A model generated the notes under the pieces. That model did not search any database, was not told the DNA's origin, and saw nothing but the letters and a program-made list of their open reading frames with translations. From contig WIUZ02000002.1 of NCBI GenBank assembly GCA_015956445.1, forward strand, positions 992,001-1,056,000: a DNA stretch of 64,000 nucleotides, written 5' to 3'. Shown here piece by piece: positions 22,459-33,558 of this stretch (positions within the stretch are counted from its first letter, which is position 1; each line of letters begins with the position of its first letter). The translations under genes and the position numbers were made by a program. The stretch comes from Thelephora terrestris. Its lineage: Eukaryota; Basidiomycota; Agaricomycetes; Thelephorales; Thelephoraceae.

Positions 22459-23195
22459 CTGCTGCAGCACTACACCCAGGAATGGGATCGGTACAGGGCA
22501 GGAGCCCAATACGTCCATCGGCTGTTTACCTACTTCAATCGACATTGGGTAAAGAAAGAGAGGGATAATGGCAGAAAGAAGGGTGCTCATCCCATCTACG
22601 AGGTGCGTCTGCCCTCCATCCTTTGACTATTCCGGGCCCGAGCCGGGCCCCCTTCCCCACGCTGACCCACTGATTGTAGTTGGCTCTGATCCAATGGAGA
22701 ACCAATTTCCTCCGATATATCCAAAGCGACAACTCCAAGCTGACCAGCGCCACGCTACGACTCATCGAGCGCCACAGGAACGGACAAGAGATCGACGAGG
22801 AACTCGTCAAGAAAGTCGTCGACTCTTTCCTGTCTCTCGGCATCGTAGCACCTGACCTGCACAAAGGCAAGCTGAGCGTGTATCGGGAGGAATTCGAGAT
22901 CCCATTCCTGGAAACGACCGAGAAGCACTACGAGGTCAAGTCAGGGGCATTCCTCGCCGAACACACCGTCGTCGATTACGCTAGAAGGGTGGAAGAGTGG
23001 TTGAGGGAGGAAGAAGATCGGGCGGAGAGGTGTCTGATCGTGAGCACGAAGAAACCTCTCGTATCCAGATGCGAGATTGCGTTGATCAAGAAGCACTCAA
23101 AACCGATGCAGAACACCCTTCAGAGTTTGCCCAGGGGCGAGGATTGCCAGAGAGTGCATGTGCTACTTGCTAGGGTCCCTGGCGGCCTTACTTGA

Positions 23196-23829
23196 AGAAA
23201 GGTGATTAGGCTGTCGACGAGGGGCTGCGGGAGAAGAGGGAGGAATCCTTGTAACAGTACAAAAATCTCAATCGACTCCTGATCAACTCGGGCTGGAAGG
23301 AAACCAGCCTTCAACCGTTAGTACGACGCAACGCCCATCTCGTTCACCGAGATGGGGGACGAAATGGTTCCTGTTGGCGGACGGCTCGAAGTGGTGTGTC
23401 CAGTAGGCTGAGCGGAGAGCGGGGGACATGGTAGGTACAGCTATACAGTAGCGGCGGTTGGTGGCGGTGGTGTTTGGCTTGACTGGAGTCAGTTCCGACT
23501 CTGCAGTGATTGCCGTGATCGCCGAGGTCTTTTTTTCAACCCAAGGCGGCCTCGCACTAAGCAAAAATATCTTCGCACAGAACTATTTGTCGAGAACGAA
23601 TAGAATTCAGGGAGATTAGACGATACACAAGGCACATAATATACAAACGTGAGAGGTACACATGCGAAAGTGGACGATCCAATGAGAACCGCGAGAGCGT
23701 GATGATCTTACAATGCGATTGGGAAGACCAAGGAGGAACGTGCACAAAAAAAATACTATCCGCGAATACAAGCCCCTAGAAACCAATTTGGCGTCCTCGA
23801 TGACCAAGACGTCTGCCGGTTTCAAGTTT
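23196..23829. repeat. 3' flank of cullin copy 3, homologous to 17331-17830
   Basis: The first 360 bp resemble the flank of cullin copy 2 in order and orientation. The remainder to 23829 has no supported gene and is probably the 3' flank of the minus-strand membrane-protein gene. Confidence 0.5.
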
Positions 23830-25143
23830 TCAAGGACCCTTTGACCCTGATGCTGACTCGACGCTCTCACGATAGAGGTCGATCGTCTGCTCACCCCCAC
23901 CACCAACCTCGCCAACACCCATCGAAACCATGGGGTACCGCCCGGAAACTGTCCCACTTCCATCCGTTAACCCCCCTCGACTCCTAAAATGGATCGAATC
24001 AGAGGTGAAAGCGTCACTCGTCACGGCTCTCCGGTCGGCGATTCGCAGAATGATCAGAAGCGGAGCGATGACCTGTTCGAAGCGACATTTTCTGAGATCG
24101 CAGTACTTCAGGAAGATTTCAAAACCGGCACGAACCTCAGTTTGCACGAGGAGTTGCAAAAAGATGTACTGGACGTAACTATTTGCGGCCCACGTTCCGA
24201 TATATAGTATACCAACAAGACCGTTGAGGGCGTAAGACTCGACGAGTATGGTGATGGTGGCAGTGTACAGCCCGCCAGAGCCGGCTGCAGAGCCCATGGC
24301 ATTTTGGATATTCCTTCTATGACGAGCGAGTCGCGTGGTGATCATGAGCATGAGGAGGATTTTGAGCGCAAACGCAATCGAAAAGTATGGGGCGCCGAAG
24401 TGGATCAGGGCGGCAGCATTTGCGAGGACGGGGTTGGGTCGCGAGACCTCGTAAGTGAACAATAGACCCGCGGCTATATTGGTGTTATTAATCAACGGTT
24501 TGCGCTCAACTTGAGCACGTACCCACGGAGGCGAGGTACATCAAGGATGGAACGGCGATCGCCAAGTAGCTCTTAGCATATACAATATGGCAACGATAGA
24601 GCTGGAGAAACGGTCAGCGCTAAACAAGAGAACGATCAAGTGGAAAAAAAGTTACCAAAAGTCCGTCGGCCAGCCAGTTATTCAATAGGATCATCGGCGT
24701 GGTAGCGATACCGATCGCCTTCGAGCCAATGAAGAATTGATATCCAACAGGGCCAGGCACCCCGTTGACGGTAGCAGGGAACTCTCGGTTATCGATGAAG
24801 GAGATGGATTGAATATTGGATGACATCGCGGTGTAGATCGTTGCAAACGAGAACATGGCGGTGGCATGGGCGACGAATCCCCATTTGATGCCCCCCCTTG
24901 CGCGATTGAGGGGATCGAAGAAGGCGCTCATACTCTGGAAGAACAGAACGATGACGATCCCTGGGGTGATAAATCAAACGAACGAGATGAGTATGATCAG
25001 GCGGACGCATTGGTCTGCGCACCATAGAATATTGCGCCCATCAGAAATCCAGCGAAGTAGGCCTTTTCCCCGAGGTACAGCTCGTATGGGATCTTCGGAG
25101 CATTGGGATTGTCGGACCAGGGAGTTGTCGCGGGGTTTGACAT
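23830..25143 (-). CDS. Seven-helix membrane protein of unknown function
   Basis: Exons from right to left: 25023-25143, 24656-24960, 24523-24601, 24136-24473 and 23830-24072, summing to 1086 nt (361 residues). The protein has a short extracellular-type N-terminus rich in Pro/Asn, about seven hydrophobic segments (for example GEKAYFAGFLMGAIFYG, AMFSFATIYTAM, AALIHFGAPYFSIAFALKILLML, ESYALNGLVGILYIG), an R-L-RHRRN loop, an IAPLLIILRIADRRA segment after the last helix and a hydrophilic tail. Gene families of this layout are abundant and unnamed in agaricomycetes. The last intron (24073-24135, 63 nt) is a multiple of three with no stop, so its retention would add 21 residues without breaking the frame. 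Confidence 0.85.
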
Positions 25144-25875
25144 GGCTGGGGGGCGGAAGTGGCCTCTGCGGGGAGCGAAGGAGCGATATCAGAGGGTAGC
25201 ACCGCCGTATAAATACCCGAGGTTTCGTTGAGGAGAAGAACAAGAGGATCTCGTCTCATATCTTGCAACTGCTGCGGGCCACGTTTCCTGTACACTGGGA
25301 GGTTTCATGCCATCAACTCACCCCACACTCCATCAGCGCTCAGGTGCAGTGCAGAAGTAGGGCGCACTCGTGCCTCCCGTTTCGTTCGAAGAGTCCTGAT
25401 GGCAAGAGAGACACGATCGCCCACTTACTCTTCGATCCCTTAGGATCCTCGGTGGCTGCGTAGTGTGTGGATTGACATGGCTTGAGGGACACGGGCCATC
25501 GGCAGAGTCAGTAAAATGTTCGATCGCCTTGATTTTCCATCTCGCTTGGCACTTGACTTTTTTTTTTTTTGGTGTAGTGCTTGGCACTTGTCACTTTTCC
25601 ATCGTATGTCATCTGATCGATGATCTCATCCTGGAAAACCTTCTAAGGATTTCATAAGACAGATTGAGGAAGAAATCCAGGTCGATGGTCCAGCGGCGCG
25701 CTTGCGTAGGAGCGAACATGCCATAGTTTTGGATGTGATAGCAAGCTTGCACGCCGAACGATCCCGAATCAAGTCTGATGAAGACAGGAGGCCGTGAAGG
25801 AATGTGGGATGTAGTATTTTTGGGGTACAAAGGAAGTGGTGGATCGGTCGCCTGAAAGTGTCTCAGTATCAAAAC
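25144..25875. other. Intergenic region between membrane-protein gene and F-box pseudogene
   Basis: No gene supported. It holds the promoter side of the minus-strand membrane-protein gene and a T-tract at about 25560-25570. Confidence 0.4.
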
Positions 25876-27377
25876 CTACTCGCTCCCATCACTATCTTCG
25901 TCAACAAGTTGAATCCAGGCAGGAACTGCATCATTAGCCCTGTACTCCACGTGTGTGACGTACTCCCTGAGTCTGAACGCCTCTTCCCCAAGTTTATGCT
26001 CATGATGGCCGATGATTATAATCGACAAGAGTTTCACTCCTTTTGAATCTCTATTTTTTGTCATATTGATGAGCGCTTCGGTATAGTCGAAGTACTCGGG
26101 TTGCCACATCCTGCCGCGAAAAAAAAACGAGTTTTTCTAGATTGGGGCATAAAGCGAGTTCGTGGGGGACTTTTTCGGGGTCCAAGGCGTGAAAGAAGGG
26201 CAAGCCATCGCATCTGGACAAGACGAGGGTTCGGAGATTGGACGCAGAAGAAAGGGTTTCGAAAACCGGGCACGTGGTGCTTTCAGCTGGCGGCGAGTGA
26301 CCGTATTCAGAAATCGACAGCGTCTGGATGGTCGAAAAGATGGGTGCGCCGAAGGAGCGGAGAATTTGGCGGTCCAGCGTATACGAGGGGTACCACCCCT
26401 CCTCACCCCAGCGGGCGGATACTTGAATACTCCCACTCGGTCCTTTCAGTTGGGCGCACTTTGGGCCGCCGAAGCCGAGACTGACCGAAGTGATACAAGC
26501 GAGGTTTCCGAGATTGGGGGAGGTTTTCGGGAGATAGGCAAGGAATGGGGACTCCCTGTCATTGTGGCTGAACTTCAGAATCAGCGAAGCTCCGGTGGGG
26601 ATAGAAAGGTGGTTTAAGATGATGGAAGGTGCTGGGTCCCCATCGACGGTGAGCTTGCGTAGGTGGGGTAGAGGTATCATTCGCCCGGGTGGCACGCTGG
26701 ATGAATTTGGGGTTGAATGAACAAGGGCAACAGCTTCTAGTAGAGGAGCAGAATCAAAAAAGTCGAGTAGTCGACTTATGAGGTCGTGTCTTGGGGTGCA
26801 AGATACGAGGCTGAATTATTTAAGGTTTGCAAGGTTGTTCCAAGGTAAGCGTACGAAGATCCAACAAGCGTAAGGATGAGAGATCTACGTTGGAGAGCAT
26901 ACTGTCCGGAAAGACATCCGCAGAGGTCCGCAGGGCTTTGACTCGATCGATGTGTGGGATTACCAGAGAAAATGCGTCCTTGAGATCGGCCCAGCGGTAT
27001 CCCCGTTTGAGAGAGATTTCCAGAGGGGAGGCTCCCGAACGCTCAATGTAGGTCCGAGTTTTGTCAACATTTACGAAGTCCAACTGGGTCCACAACGAAG
27101 AACGGGAGATGAGTACGTCCCTCCAGCGACGACACACGTGGGTCAACACGATTAAGCCTTGATACGCGTAATTATCGTCGCAGTGGTCCGGGATGAGGGA
27201 AAGAACTTCAGGAGGGAACCGGTTGATGGGCGCAGATGAGTTCTTCGAGGACCGGACCAAACTGAGCACATGCGACAAATCATGTTCGAGAGCGTCCACC
27301 TGAAAACAACACGTGTAAGCCGCTGTGGACGTATCAATAGCTCTATTAGGATTTTCCTTCACCTCAGCCTGATTCAT
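25876..27377 (-). pseudogene. F-box/LRR-like protein, decayed
   Basis: Residues after ATG 27377 give INRFPPEVLSLIPDHCDD-LIVLTHVCRRWRDVLISRSSLWTQLD, a clear F-box of the type expanded in basidiomycetes, followed by IERSGASPLEISLKRG and leucine-rich segments (LPHLRKLTVDG, IQTLSISEYG, LCPNLEKLVFF). The C-terminal REYVTHVEYRANDAVPAW block at about 25880-26110 lies in another frame from the preceding part; the switch falls in a run of nine T (minus strand) at about 26117. A second frame change plus a TAA occurs near 26820. An upstream exon at about 27407-27622 (Ser/Thr-rich, PGREHSLPQLLYATKRKLQD) may be the true N-terminus. Product would be an SCF substrate adaptor; as read it is a pseudogene. Confidence 0.78.
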
Positions 27378-27622
27378 AACGGAGGCAATCCTGTGGGAGT
27401 CATGTATTAGAATCGTGTCACGCCACGACTACGGCTTTGGACGCACCCCCCTGCGAACGCGGTATCTTGCAGTTTCCGTTTGGTCGCGTATAAGAGCTGC
27501 GGCAAAGAGTGTTCGCGACCTGGGTAGGTCTCGGGGCTGACGGGAGAGGTGGACATCGTGGTGTCGGAGGAGGTCTCTGTGATGCTACTACGGTTTGCCT
27601 CTTGAAACTCTCGATCGATCAA

Positions 27623-30600
27623 CCACTCCAGCGCATGTAATCCAACTGTCAGGAACCTCGGTGTCGGTCAGCAGTATCCTGGCTCTTCCTTTCAGGGAGG
27701 AGTTACTTTTCGACTGATCTCTCCCAATCCGCCGCGGATGATACTACGCGCCGCATGTACGAATCGCATCCTCGCGCCCGGCTTGAGTCATCCCAGCGTA
27801 TCTCTTGGCGTTAGACACAGCGCAGGAACTCGTGTTGTCCAGTTCAATCGCATCGGCCAGGTCGCTATCCGTTCTGACGTAACGCTACCGCGTATCCAGG
27901 ACGCCAAAATAGCTGCTCAGTTGACCTTTTTGAAAGAGGTATTCCACCGTATCCGACCGAAGGCAAGATGCTAGCACGCGTCCCTCTATACGATCCAAGG
28001 TTCTTGATGGAGGGGAGAGTCTGGAGCCTAAAGGGCGGAAGAAGTCCCTCGCAAGCGAACTGTGCAAAAGAACTCATTGGTTCCCTTTGACACTTCAACG
28101 TGCCTAGAGCTGTCAGTATTTCGACCGGTAACCAGTGACTGACCGGTGGGATGTGTGACCCCATCCCTATTTCGGCGTCAAAGCGTCAGAATATCCCCGA
28201 GATGTCGATAGGGCGCTGTTGTGGTACTACTCCAGAGAGCACCAACCCGGAGTGTTTATCCCGGTACATGATGCGCCCTTCCTCCTCGCGCTCTTTGACC
28301 ATTGGTAGTGGAGTACGCGTCAGGAAAATAACCACTCAGCTCCACGGAACTGGAAATACCCGGAATGACGGAGGCTACCTACAAAGCGCTTGGAAGCGCT
28401 TCTGTTATTGACGGTCAGTTCCAAGCGCACCGAAGCTTGCAGAATCGCGACTGAGCAGACTTTTTTCTCACAGACTTGTTCCGCAAGCACTGGATTTGGA
28501 AGGGGGTGGGCGGCGCTTGTACTTGGAATGAGCCCTAGTTTCTTCCATTATGCATTGCAATCGGGGCACATATGTGAAAGGCATCTCAGTACTAGTGGAA
28601 GCGCTCCGAATTGCCTGGAAGCGCATGGAGCTGACGGTGATTAATTGAAGCGCGTGGGTGATAGTACACCATCACGCTAGCTGGGTCCCCCTCCTTAATA
28701 CCATCGCAGCAATGGAAAAGAATGTTTCTTTATTCCATACACTGTAAAAATTGTAGCGACTGAAATTAAGGCGATTAATGCCGCCTTTGATCTAAGCGCC
28801 CGCTCCCAGTGCCCCGCACTGACCGAATTTGTTAGCCCGGTTCAGTCGAAAGACGACCGAAATTGCGATTTCAGTGGGATTTGGCCTAATTTACGGCGCA
28901 GGATTTTTCGCAGTGATACTCAAGAGAGGTCTTGGCTTTTCACAACTCTTCAGGAGATAGCTCGAATTCCCACTGCCCCAACACCACAATGACCCGGGCG
29001 TCCCGGCAGAATTATAAACTACTCTTGCGATGAATAGTTTGACGCGACGACCTAAACACTTAGCTCGAGAAAGTGGGATCAAGATTCGGGCAGATATCGC
29101 GTATCGCAGCATAAGTATTGTTCCATGCAGAACCAAGCGTGTCGACGGACGCTTCTGGGCAGTACGTTCGGCACCAGTCTCACCGAAGGCCTACGAGCCA
29201 AGGCAGGTTTACGGGAGTTGTGCTGGCTGGAACTGAGCGCCCGCCCTCGGCCGGCCGGCATTCCTTCCTGATCAACTGGCCGGGCTGCCCATCAAAAGTC
29301 TATTAGTCGAGAATGCAGAAAACTTCCATCACTGATCAGAGCTTATTCGCAAGAGGTGAATGCAAACGACTATACCCGTATACACGATTGCGGGTAGAAG
29401 ATGGACCGGAAAATGGTTCTACTGGCAAGCGGATGTAGCGTGGGCTTTGAGGCTGCCAAGTCCTCGCCCTACGCAGTAATGTACGGAGGGCTTCGAGATC
29501 TTCTCTGACTGAAGGGGGGAGGGTAGTGGACGTTCCGTTGGCTGCGGTCCGCATCACGAGTAGCCTCTATCTCGAAACACGCACCCCCTGGAAAGATGCA
29601 GTAAGCCAGACCGGAAAGGCGGGTGTGAGCACGGAAAGGGCGTACAGATGGAGAAAGTGGTATGATGTGGCGGCAGCACGTATCATAGTTCACTGATCTA
29701 AAGCCGAGCATCAAACGAACAGTCCCACCATTTGCAATCTAGAGGCGTCACGAGTGGCGTTGCAGATAGACGCATTTCTGACGTGATAACAGATGCAGAG
29801 GGGGCAGCCTGGGAGGGACTCTATGCGTAAAACGGATATCGGCTAATGAGGGAGACATTAGCATGCGCTCTAGGAGGGCCGGAACACTGAGAAATCGGGA
29901 CGTTGACCAATGGTGCCCTTGTTTAGGCCTAGTGGACCCCGAACAGATTGGTGTATCCGCGCATTGAGGACGCTGAATAAGGTGATGGAGGACACTTGGA
30001 CACTGAATACGCGCCGGTTGGAGTGTGGGACCTGGGGAGACGAAACGATCAATCCTGAAATGGGTAAGGACGTGCAAGAGGGTCTAGACAGGGGGCCGAT
30101 GAGAACGACCATGCGTGTCAGAAGGGAGAAAAATTAAGACGTCGGGATCAAGATTATGGGTATCCGGACGCCGGTGGCTGATTCTAGGCTGAGACGTTAC
30201 AACAGAAAACCGAATAGGTCAAACCAAATGGTCACTGAAGTCCGATGGCCACGTATTATGATGATTCGCGGACCGGAGGAACCAGCTCAGGTACTGAGGA
30301 CGTGTGCCACATGATAACGTGCCAATCCTTCTGTGTCTCGCCTGGGACAGGCTGAAATTAGATACGTACAGCAGATGCAGCAAAACAAGAAACACCGCCA
30401 CCCCTCACCACACACTGAATGGTAATTGAGTCCGTCGCCACACGTTGACAAAGTCCTAGGCCTAGGCAACGGCTTCGTTCTTCTGAAGGCGCTGGGCGCT
30501 CAATTTTTGAAATATCACAAAAGAGACGCCACTCAATGCGACCCTGACGACCAAACGAGCAACACCAAAGTTGATAAGTCGTGCGTTTCGGGAGTGGATT

Positions 30601-31948
30601 GCAGCGCTCTGCGAAGATAGGATGAGCAGTGAAGACCAGGTTATGGTCACCGTTCGGACTCTTGGGCTGGTCGAGCGTGGGAATTCTATGGGACCCAACA
30701 AACAGATTCCCACAGCAATTTCCCCCCACCCCGAAAAGTTTTCCGGACGCGGAACGCATATGGTACCGCACAACTGATACCCTGGTAGCTCATTAACTTC
30801 CATGCCATCGTCTAGTCCGAAAACGAGGGGGCATCTGAAATTCCAGGGTACGCAGAAGCTGATGTAGCTGCCTCGTTCAATTCCGGGTCAATGCGCCATT
30901 ACACCCATCGTCGCTTTCCCTAGCCAGCAGACAGTACACATCGACCCAGACTTACCGGATGGGCTCCGTTGCGCGTAACTTGAACTTCAAACAATGGCAG
31001 CCCGAGGCTGATCATTACTATCCGAGCATGCGCTATGCCTTTTCTGACGTGACCTCCAACGCACTCGCCCGCGAACTGACTCCTCATCGCATATCGTTTG
31101 CTATTGCAAACGCCCTCGTCCTAGTCACCGGGAACCGTATCCCTGATATGGGTTGTCTTTCAACCTACTACAAGAACCGTGACGTGCCTTTGTTCGTAAA
31201 TTTGGCGCTCGCTGCCGGACCACTCGAACGTCCTCGAAGGGTACTAATTGGGTTTGCCGCGTTTTCTTTTTCAGTGTAGCAAAGTGTAGCAGTCGCTATC
31301 GGGGCGTAAAACCCAAGATTATGGCGGTCATAACAGACAGTTTCACCAGCACAAAGGCATCGGGTGATCGAGGTAGCGTTTCCCGCTCTGCCGATGCATC
31401 GTGCATCAGGAGCTGGACCCCCCCTTTGTCTTCCTGTGGCGGCTACCCCATGGTGTCTTCTCCCCTCGAAAAACCTCGCTTAATTCCAGGTACGGTGATT
31501 CCCTGCTCGTGAGGCGATAATGGAAGAGTTGACACCGACAAAGAAGGACTTGCTTACACAGCGTGTAGCCGCCTACCGTTTGTAGGCATTTGTAGGAATA
31601 TGCACAACGATCACTGGCTTCTCCAGCATGATGCATTTTTCCCTGTGATAGTCAAATTTTCCGTAGCACGTCGCTTCGTTCCACCCGATGCGGCACTGAA
31701 AAATGTTTCGTCTGAGATTGACTCTCCGCATCATATTTAGAGCGAAACCGACCTCGAAAAAAGTTGCAAGCTCTCCAACCAAGCCGGCCCTCATCCTCTA
31801 ACAAGACCGAGTTGAAGACGCGTTCTCCACCAACGCGATTCTGAAACCTGTCACCCTCAGGTATGGTATCACCCGACTTTCGGAGACCTTACACTGAAAA
31901 CCGACCAGCCCTCCTCGTTAAACTTATAGCTCAACACTGGAGTCAATT
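27623..31948. other. 4.3-kb stretch with no recognisable gene
   Basis: Both strands were read. Frames up to about 137 codons exist (for example 30358-30771 minus, 30959-31279 plus, 27865-28164 minus) but none shows a known motif, a consistent chain of exons or a homologue elsewhere in the window. Around 28380-28660 the hexamer-like tgGAAGCGC recurs about seven times in both orientations, which may mark a decayed small repeat. The region may be old degenerate gene or transposon DNA. Confidence 0.4.
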
Positions 31949-33175
31949 ATGCCCACATCTCGTCGAGCGAACATCCACTCACTCCCCGACCATATCCTGA
32001 GGGATATCTTCTCCAGCCTGACGTTCGCTTCCGACGAATCCCGTCACTACACTCCCGCAATCCTATCTCACGTCTCATCACACTGGCGAGCAGTTGCACT
32101 CGATGCCAGCGTGCTATGGACCTTCGTCGTCGTGACCTTCCAGAACGCAGCTGATCAGATCGAGCGGGCGAAAACGGCCCTCAGCCGTTCCAAGGACCGA
32201 CCGATCGATTTGCACGTTGACGTTCGCGATCCGGAGTGGGATTGGGAGTCAAGCGAAGACCAACGCCAGACGAGCTCTGTATTAGTGGTCGATATTCTCC
32301 AGGAGCTTGGACAGTCCCATCCTCGGTGGAGAAGCTTAACCGTACTCACTGATACGTGGGCACCGATGCACATATTCCTCGCCTACTCAACCATGTTCAC
32401 CTCCCTACCAATGCTAGAGGAGCTGTCGTTGAACAGATGCAACGCATTCGCTGGGCTCCCAGATGCTCCCGACCCCGTACCATCCAACCCCGTCGAGTTG
32501 TTCGGCGGAAACGCCGTTCTCCCAAGATTGCAGCACGTCACCCTCGCTGGAACGCACGTCGACTACTCGTGCACTGGCTTCGACGGCCTTCTCTCGCTCG
32601 ACCTTCGTCATCAAGCACCAGCGGTATCCCCAACGATATCCCAGCTCCGTCAACTCCTTCACGCCTGTCCAGGGTTGAAATCCCTTTCCCTCGTCGCTCT
32701 CAACCCCCCCTCAGAAGGAACCGATCAAGACGATGGGCCCGCAGTCTCCTTGGCACACCTCACACACCTTACAATGGGTTGGTGGTTCGTTGAAGATGCC
32801 GTCAGGTTGTTAAATGTCCTACAACTCCCCGTCGTGGAGAATCTGGTCCTCGAGGACATCGCCCCCACTCTTCTCCAACACGATTATGTCGCCCACGATT
32901 CCACGGCCATTCTCGCCGCCCTAGTGCAAATGGGAAACAGGCCTTATAATCCTGCCGCCCCTTCTTCGTTCCCATCTCACTTACGCCGGCTGACGATAAC
33001 TGGGCTTCTTCTCGACCCTGCAGTCTTCTCTCGGTTTATACCGTTTTTAGCCAACTTGGAGGAGTTAGAGCTGAAATCCGTTCAGGCGGATTTGGTCCAG
33101 GCGATGGGTCATTTCAACGAAAACGCTGGAGTCTATGAAGTGGGCTCCGCGTCCGTAATCCTCAGGGTGCCTTGA
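31949..33175 (+). CDS. F-box protein with leucine-rich C-terminal region
   Basis: A single uninterrupted exon of 408 codons, unusual beside its intron-rich neighbours. Residues 8-60 form the F-box: IHSLPDHILRDIFSSLTFASDE, ILSHVSSHWRAVALDASVLWTFV. The rest has LRR-like segments spaced by 20-30 residues: LPMLEELSLNRCNAF, LPRLQHVTLAGTHV, CPGLKSLSLVALNPP, LAHLTHLTMG, LPVVENLVLEDIA, LRRLTITGLLLD and LANLEELELKSVQ. The F-box binds Skp1 and the LRR face would select the substrate in an SCF ligase. The frame is intact and well formed, so of the F-box genes here this is one of the two best candidates for function. Substrate unknown. Confidence 0.88.
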   Translation: MPTSRRANIHSLPDHILRDIFSSLTFASDESRHYTPAILSHVSSHWRAVALDASVLWTFVVVTFQNAADQIERAKTALSRSKDRPIDLHVDVRDPEWDWESSEDQRQTSSVLVVDILQELGQSHPRWRSLTVLTDTWAPMHIFLAYSTMFTSLPMLEELSLNRCNAFAGLPDAPDPVPSNPVELFGGNAVLPRLQHVTLAGTHVDYSCTGFDGLLSLDLRHQAPAVSPTISQLRQLLHACPGLKSLSLVALNPPSEGTDQDDGPAVSLAHLTHLTMGWWFVEDAVRLLNVLQLPVVENLVLEDIAPTLLQHDYVAHDSTAILAALVQMGNRPYNPAAPSSFPSHLRRLTITGLLLDPAVFSRFIPFLANLEELELKSVQADLVQAMGHFNENAGVYEVGSASVILRVP

Positions 33176-33558
33176 TTCGTTAGGTCAAGATGTTTGCTCA
33201 GGCGTTCCGAGAAACCGCGCCAAATCGTTCATTAAATCGTACACCCTTCCTCCTGCTTTTTGACAGTTAATTTATTTACTTCGAACACACGTAAAGTAAT
33301 CATTATACGGGGGGTAATACAATACATTTCATCTCAATGCTGTTACCGCTCCCGACAGTTCCACGGTTGCCTTTGACCCATCACAAGGCATACTGTATAG
33401 TTGGCAACGAACGCCCAGCGTCGAACATATGAACTCCACTTCGCGCATCGTTTCACCCACCCAGATAGGGTGCTATATTAGGCACATTCATAGTACATAT
33501 AGCCATGTCATGAAGAAAGCAAAGGGTCATTGCCGAGATTGATGTATTCAGACATACG
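33176..33558. other. Convergent 3' flanks of F-box gene and SART1
   Basis: No gene. A/T-rich tracts near 33260-33330 probably carry the polyadenylation signals of the two convergent genes. Confidence 0.4.

Larger units (their letters stand above)
20570..23195 (+). pseudogene. Cullin-1 N-terminal-domain-only gene (copy 3), interrupted by a transposon
   Basis: Exons 20570-20780, 20878-20954, 21010-21038 continued at 22461-22602, and 22680-23195. Exons 1 and 2 have exactly the lengths of copy 1 (211 and 77 nt) and introns sit at the same codons. Without the inserted element (21039-22458) and its 2-bp duplication the frame is fully open for 324 residues: DEPLLQHYTQEWDRY runs straight across the junction. 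Like copy 1 it ends at LLARVPGGLT, before the cullin C-terminal domain. The Skp1-contact helix of exon 1 is diverged here (FTRAASLCTVADDYC instead of the YMSLYT form), so this copy may already have been under weaker or different selection before the insertion. Confidence 0.88.
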
